Assembly: GCA_964541595.1 (NCBI GenBank)
Contig: CAZIRO010000053.1
Span: forward strand, 1-15,606
Length of the DNA: 15,606 bases
DNA from: CAZIRO01 sp964541595
Lineage (GTDB): Bacteria > Acidobacteriota > HRBIN11
Direction: 5' to 3'
Made by a program: the position numbers and the translations under genes. The first letter of the stretch is position 1. Every line of letters starts with the position of its first letter. Positions 15,254 through 15,606 of the stretch are shown in pieces. The notes below the pieces were generated by a model. That model ran no database searches. It was not told the origin of the DNA and saw only the letters and a program-made list of their open reading frames with translations.

Positions 15254-15511
15254 CTGGGATCGGGACAGGCGATGGGACATACGCGCCACCGGATCCACCG
15301 GTGTGCCGGTGGCCACCGGTCTCCGGTGTCAGGTCCCGGGTGGCGGGTCTCAGGTCCCAGGTGGCGGGTGTCGGGTCCCAGGTGGCGGGTATTCCGGTGG
15401 CAGGTATCCCGAACGGGAGGCGGAAGACAGGGGACGGGGCATCGCATGGGCTGGGGATAGCGCATGACCGCATGGGGACCCACGGTGTTCCATGGCCTGT
15501 CCCGATTTCAG
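15254..15511 (-). mobile_element. Repeat element C (MITE-like, inverted relative to A, flanked by a 9-bp direct repeat)
   Basis: A 258-bp element in the opposite orientation to A. Termini are ATCGGGACAGGCGATGGGAC (15259-15278) and, reversed, ATCGGGACAGGCCATGGAAC (15487-15506), with outer CTGGG and CTGAA. GTGATACTG (15245-15253) and GTAATACTG (15512-15520) abut the ends, eight of nine bases identical, as an aged target duplication would be; the left copy includes the stop codon of the upstream gene. The 50 bases at 15421-15470 are the exact reverse complement of 8367-8416 in element A. Between them lies a 13-unit heptamer array and a GC-rich palindromic stretch (15290-15320, CCACCGG/CCGGTGG). 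Confidence 0.82.
15318..15409 (-). repeat. Heptamer array in element C (13 units)
   Basis: On the plus strand the units read GGTNNCN: GGTCTCC, GGTGTCA, GGTCCCG, GGTGGCG, GGTCTCA, GGTCCCA, GGTGGCG, GGTGTCG, GGTCCCA, GGTGGCG, an 8-bp GGTATTCC, GGTGGCA, GGTATCC. The order GGTCTCA, GGTCCCA, x, GGTGTCG, GGTCCCA, ..., GGTATCC matches element A, with three extra units in C before the last one. Confidence 0.85.
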
Positions 15512-15525
15512 GTAATACTGGCGCT

Positions 15526-15573
15526 TTCGCGTGACTTCTGATTTAATGGTGCATTTCCCAGGTGAAGTGACGA
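15526..15573 (+). repeat. AAGTGACG-family repeat, copy 3 (may continue past the window)
   Basis: TTCGCGTGACTTC (15526-15538) resembles the CTTCGCGTCACTT segment of copy 1. GGTGCATTTCC (15548-15558) and GAAGTGACGA (15564-15573) repeat, in the same order, the outer end of copy 2 read on its reverse strand, with a 5-bp insertion between the two blocks. CGTGACTTC and GAAGTGACG can also pair at eight of nine positions. No gene is seen from 15512 to the window end. Confidence 0.55.
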
Positions 15574-15606
15574 AAAAGGTGCCGGAGGTTGAGGGGATGG
15601 GACCCA

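Noticed and set aside
8326..15511. Elements A-C as integron attC sites
   Set aside because: The gene-element-gene layout is suggestive, but there are no RYYYAAC/GTTRRRY ends, and flanking direct repeats fit transposition better.

Overview
All nine genes in this 15.6 kb window lie on the plus strand. The DNA is GC-rich (about 60% by eye). Genes for ADP-heptose synthesis and an LPS-type heptosyltransferase point to a Gram-negative (diderm) bacterium. The lineage cannot be fixed from sequence alone: the 7TM-HD cyclic-di-AMP phosphodiesterase, the fused homocysteine methyltransferase/MTHFR and the abundant dispersed intergenic repeats suggest an environmental, perhaps uncultured, group. One putative promoter (10982-11010) can be read either as a sigma70 or as a Bacteroidota-type promoter.

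Positions 1-6879 are a compact, probably single transcription unit: pgpH (5' end cut off by the window) - ybeY - corC-like - glcD-like FAD oxidase - rfaE2/hldC - GT9 heptosyltransferase. The first four genes overlap by 4 to 11 bp; the next two gaps are 32 and 21 bp. The unit joins second-messenger turnover, rRNA maturation, an ion-transport-like membrane protein, a 2-hydroxyacid dehydrogenase and LPS core assembly. A Tat-signal PLP enzyme of the isopenicillin-N-epimerase type follows at 6972-8285.

From 8286 to the end the architecture changes. Genes are separated by repeat-rich gaps of 138-393 bp: a 96-aa unknown protein directly followed by a 595-aa five-TM protein of unknown function, a YyaL-type thioredoxin-domain protein (DUF255), and a bifunctional homocysteine S-methyltransferase/methylenetetrahydrofolate reductase.

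The most interesting content is in these gaps. Three elements (A 8326-8520, B 10767-10976, C 15254-15511) have terminal inverted repeats built on TCGGGACAGGCAATGGG and carry internal arrays of degenerate heptamers (NGNNACC). B is flanked by a perfect 6-bp direct repeat and C by a 9-bp direct repeat with one mismatch, as expected of target-site duplications. A and C are inverted copies of the same element, sharing a 50-bp identical core. I read them as a MITE-like non-autonomous mobile family; no transposase is present in the window. A second family of inverted repeats carries the octamer AAGTGACG (10731-10754, 13201-13292, 15526-15573). A third repeat, of the CCACGAAGGCACGG type, has run into the 3' end of the membrane-protein gene. 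I recognise no CRISPR array, rRNA, tRNA or phage gene.
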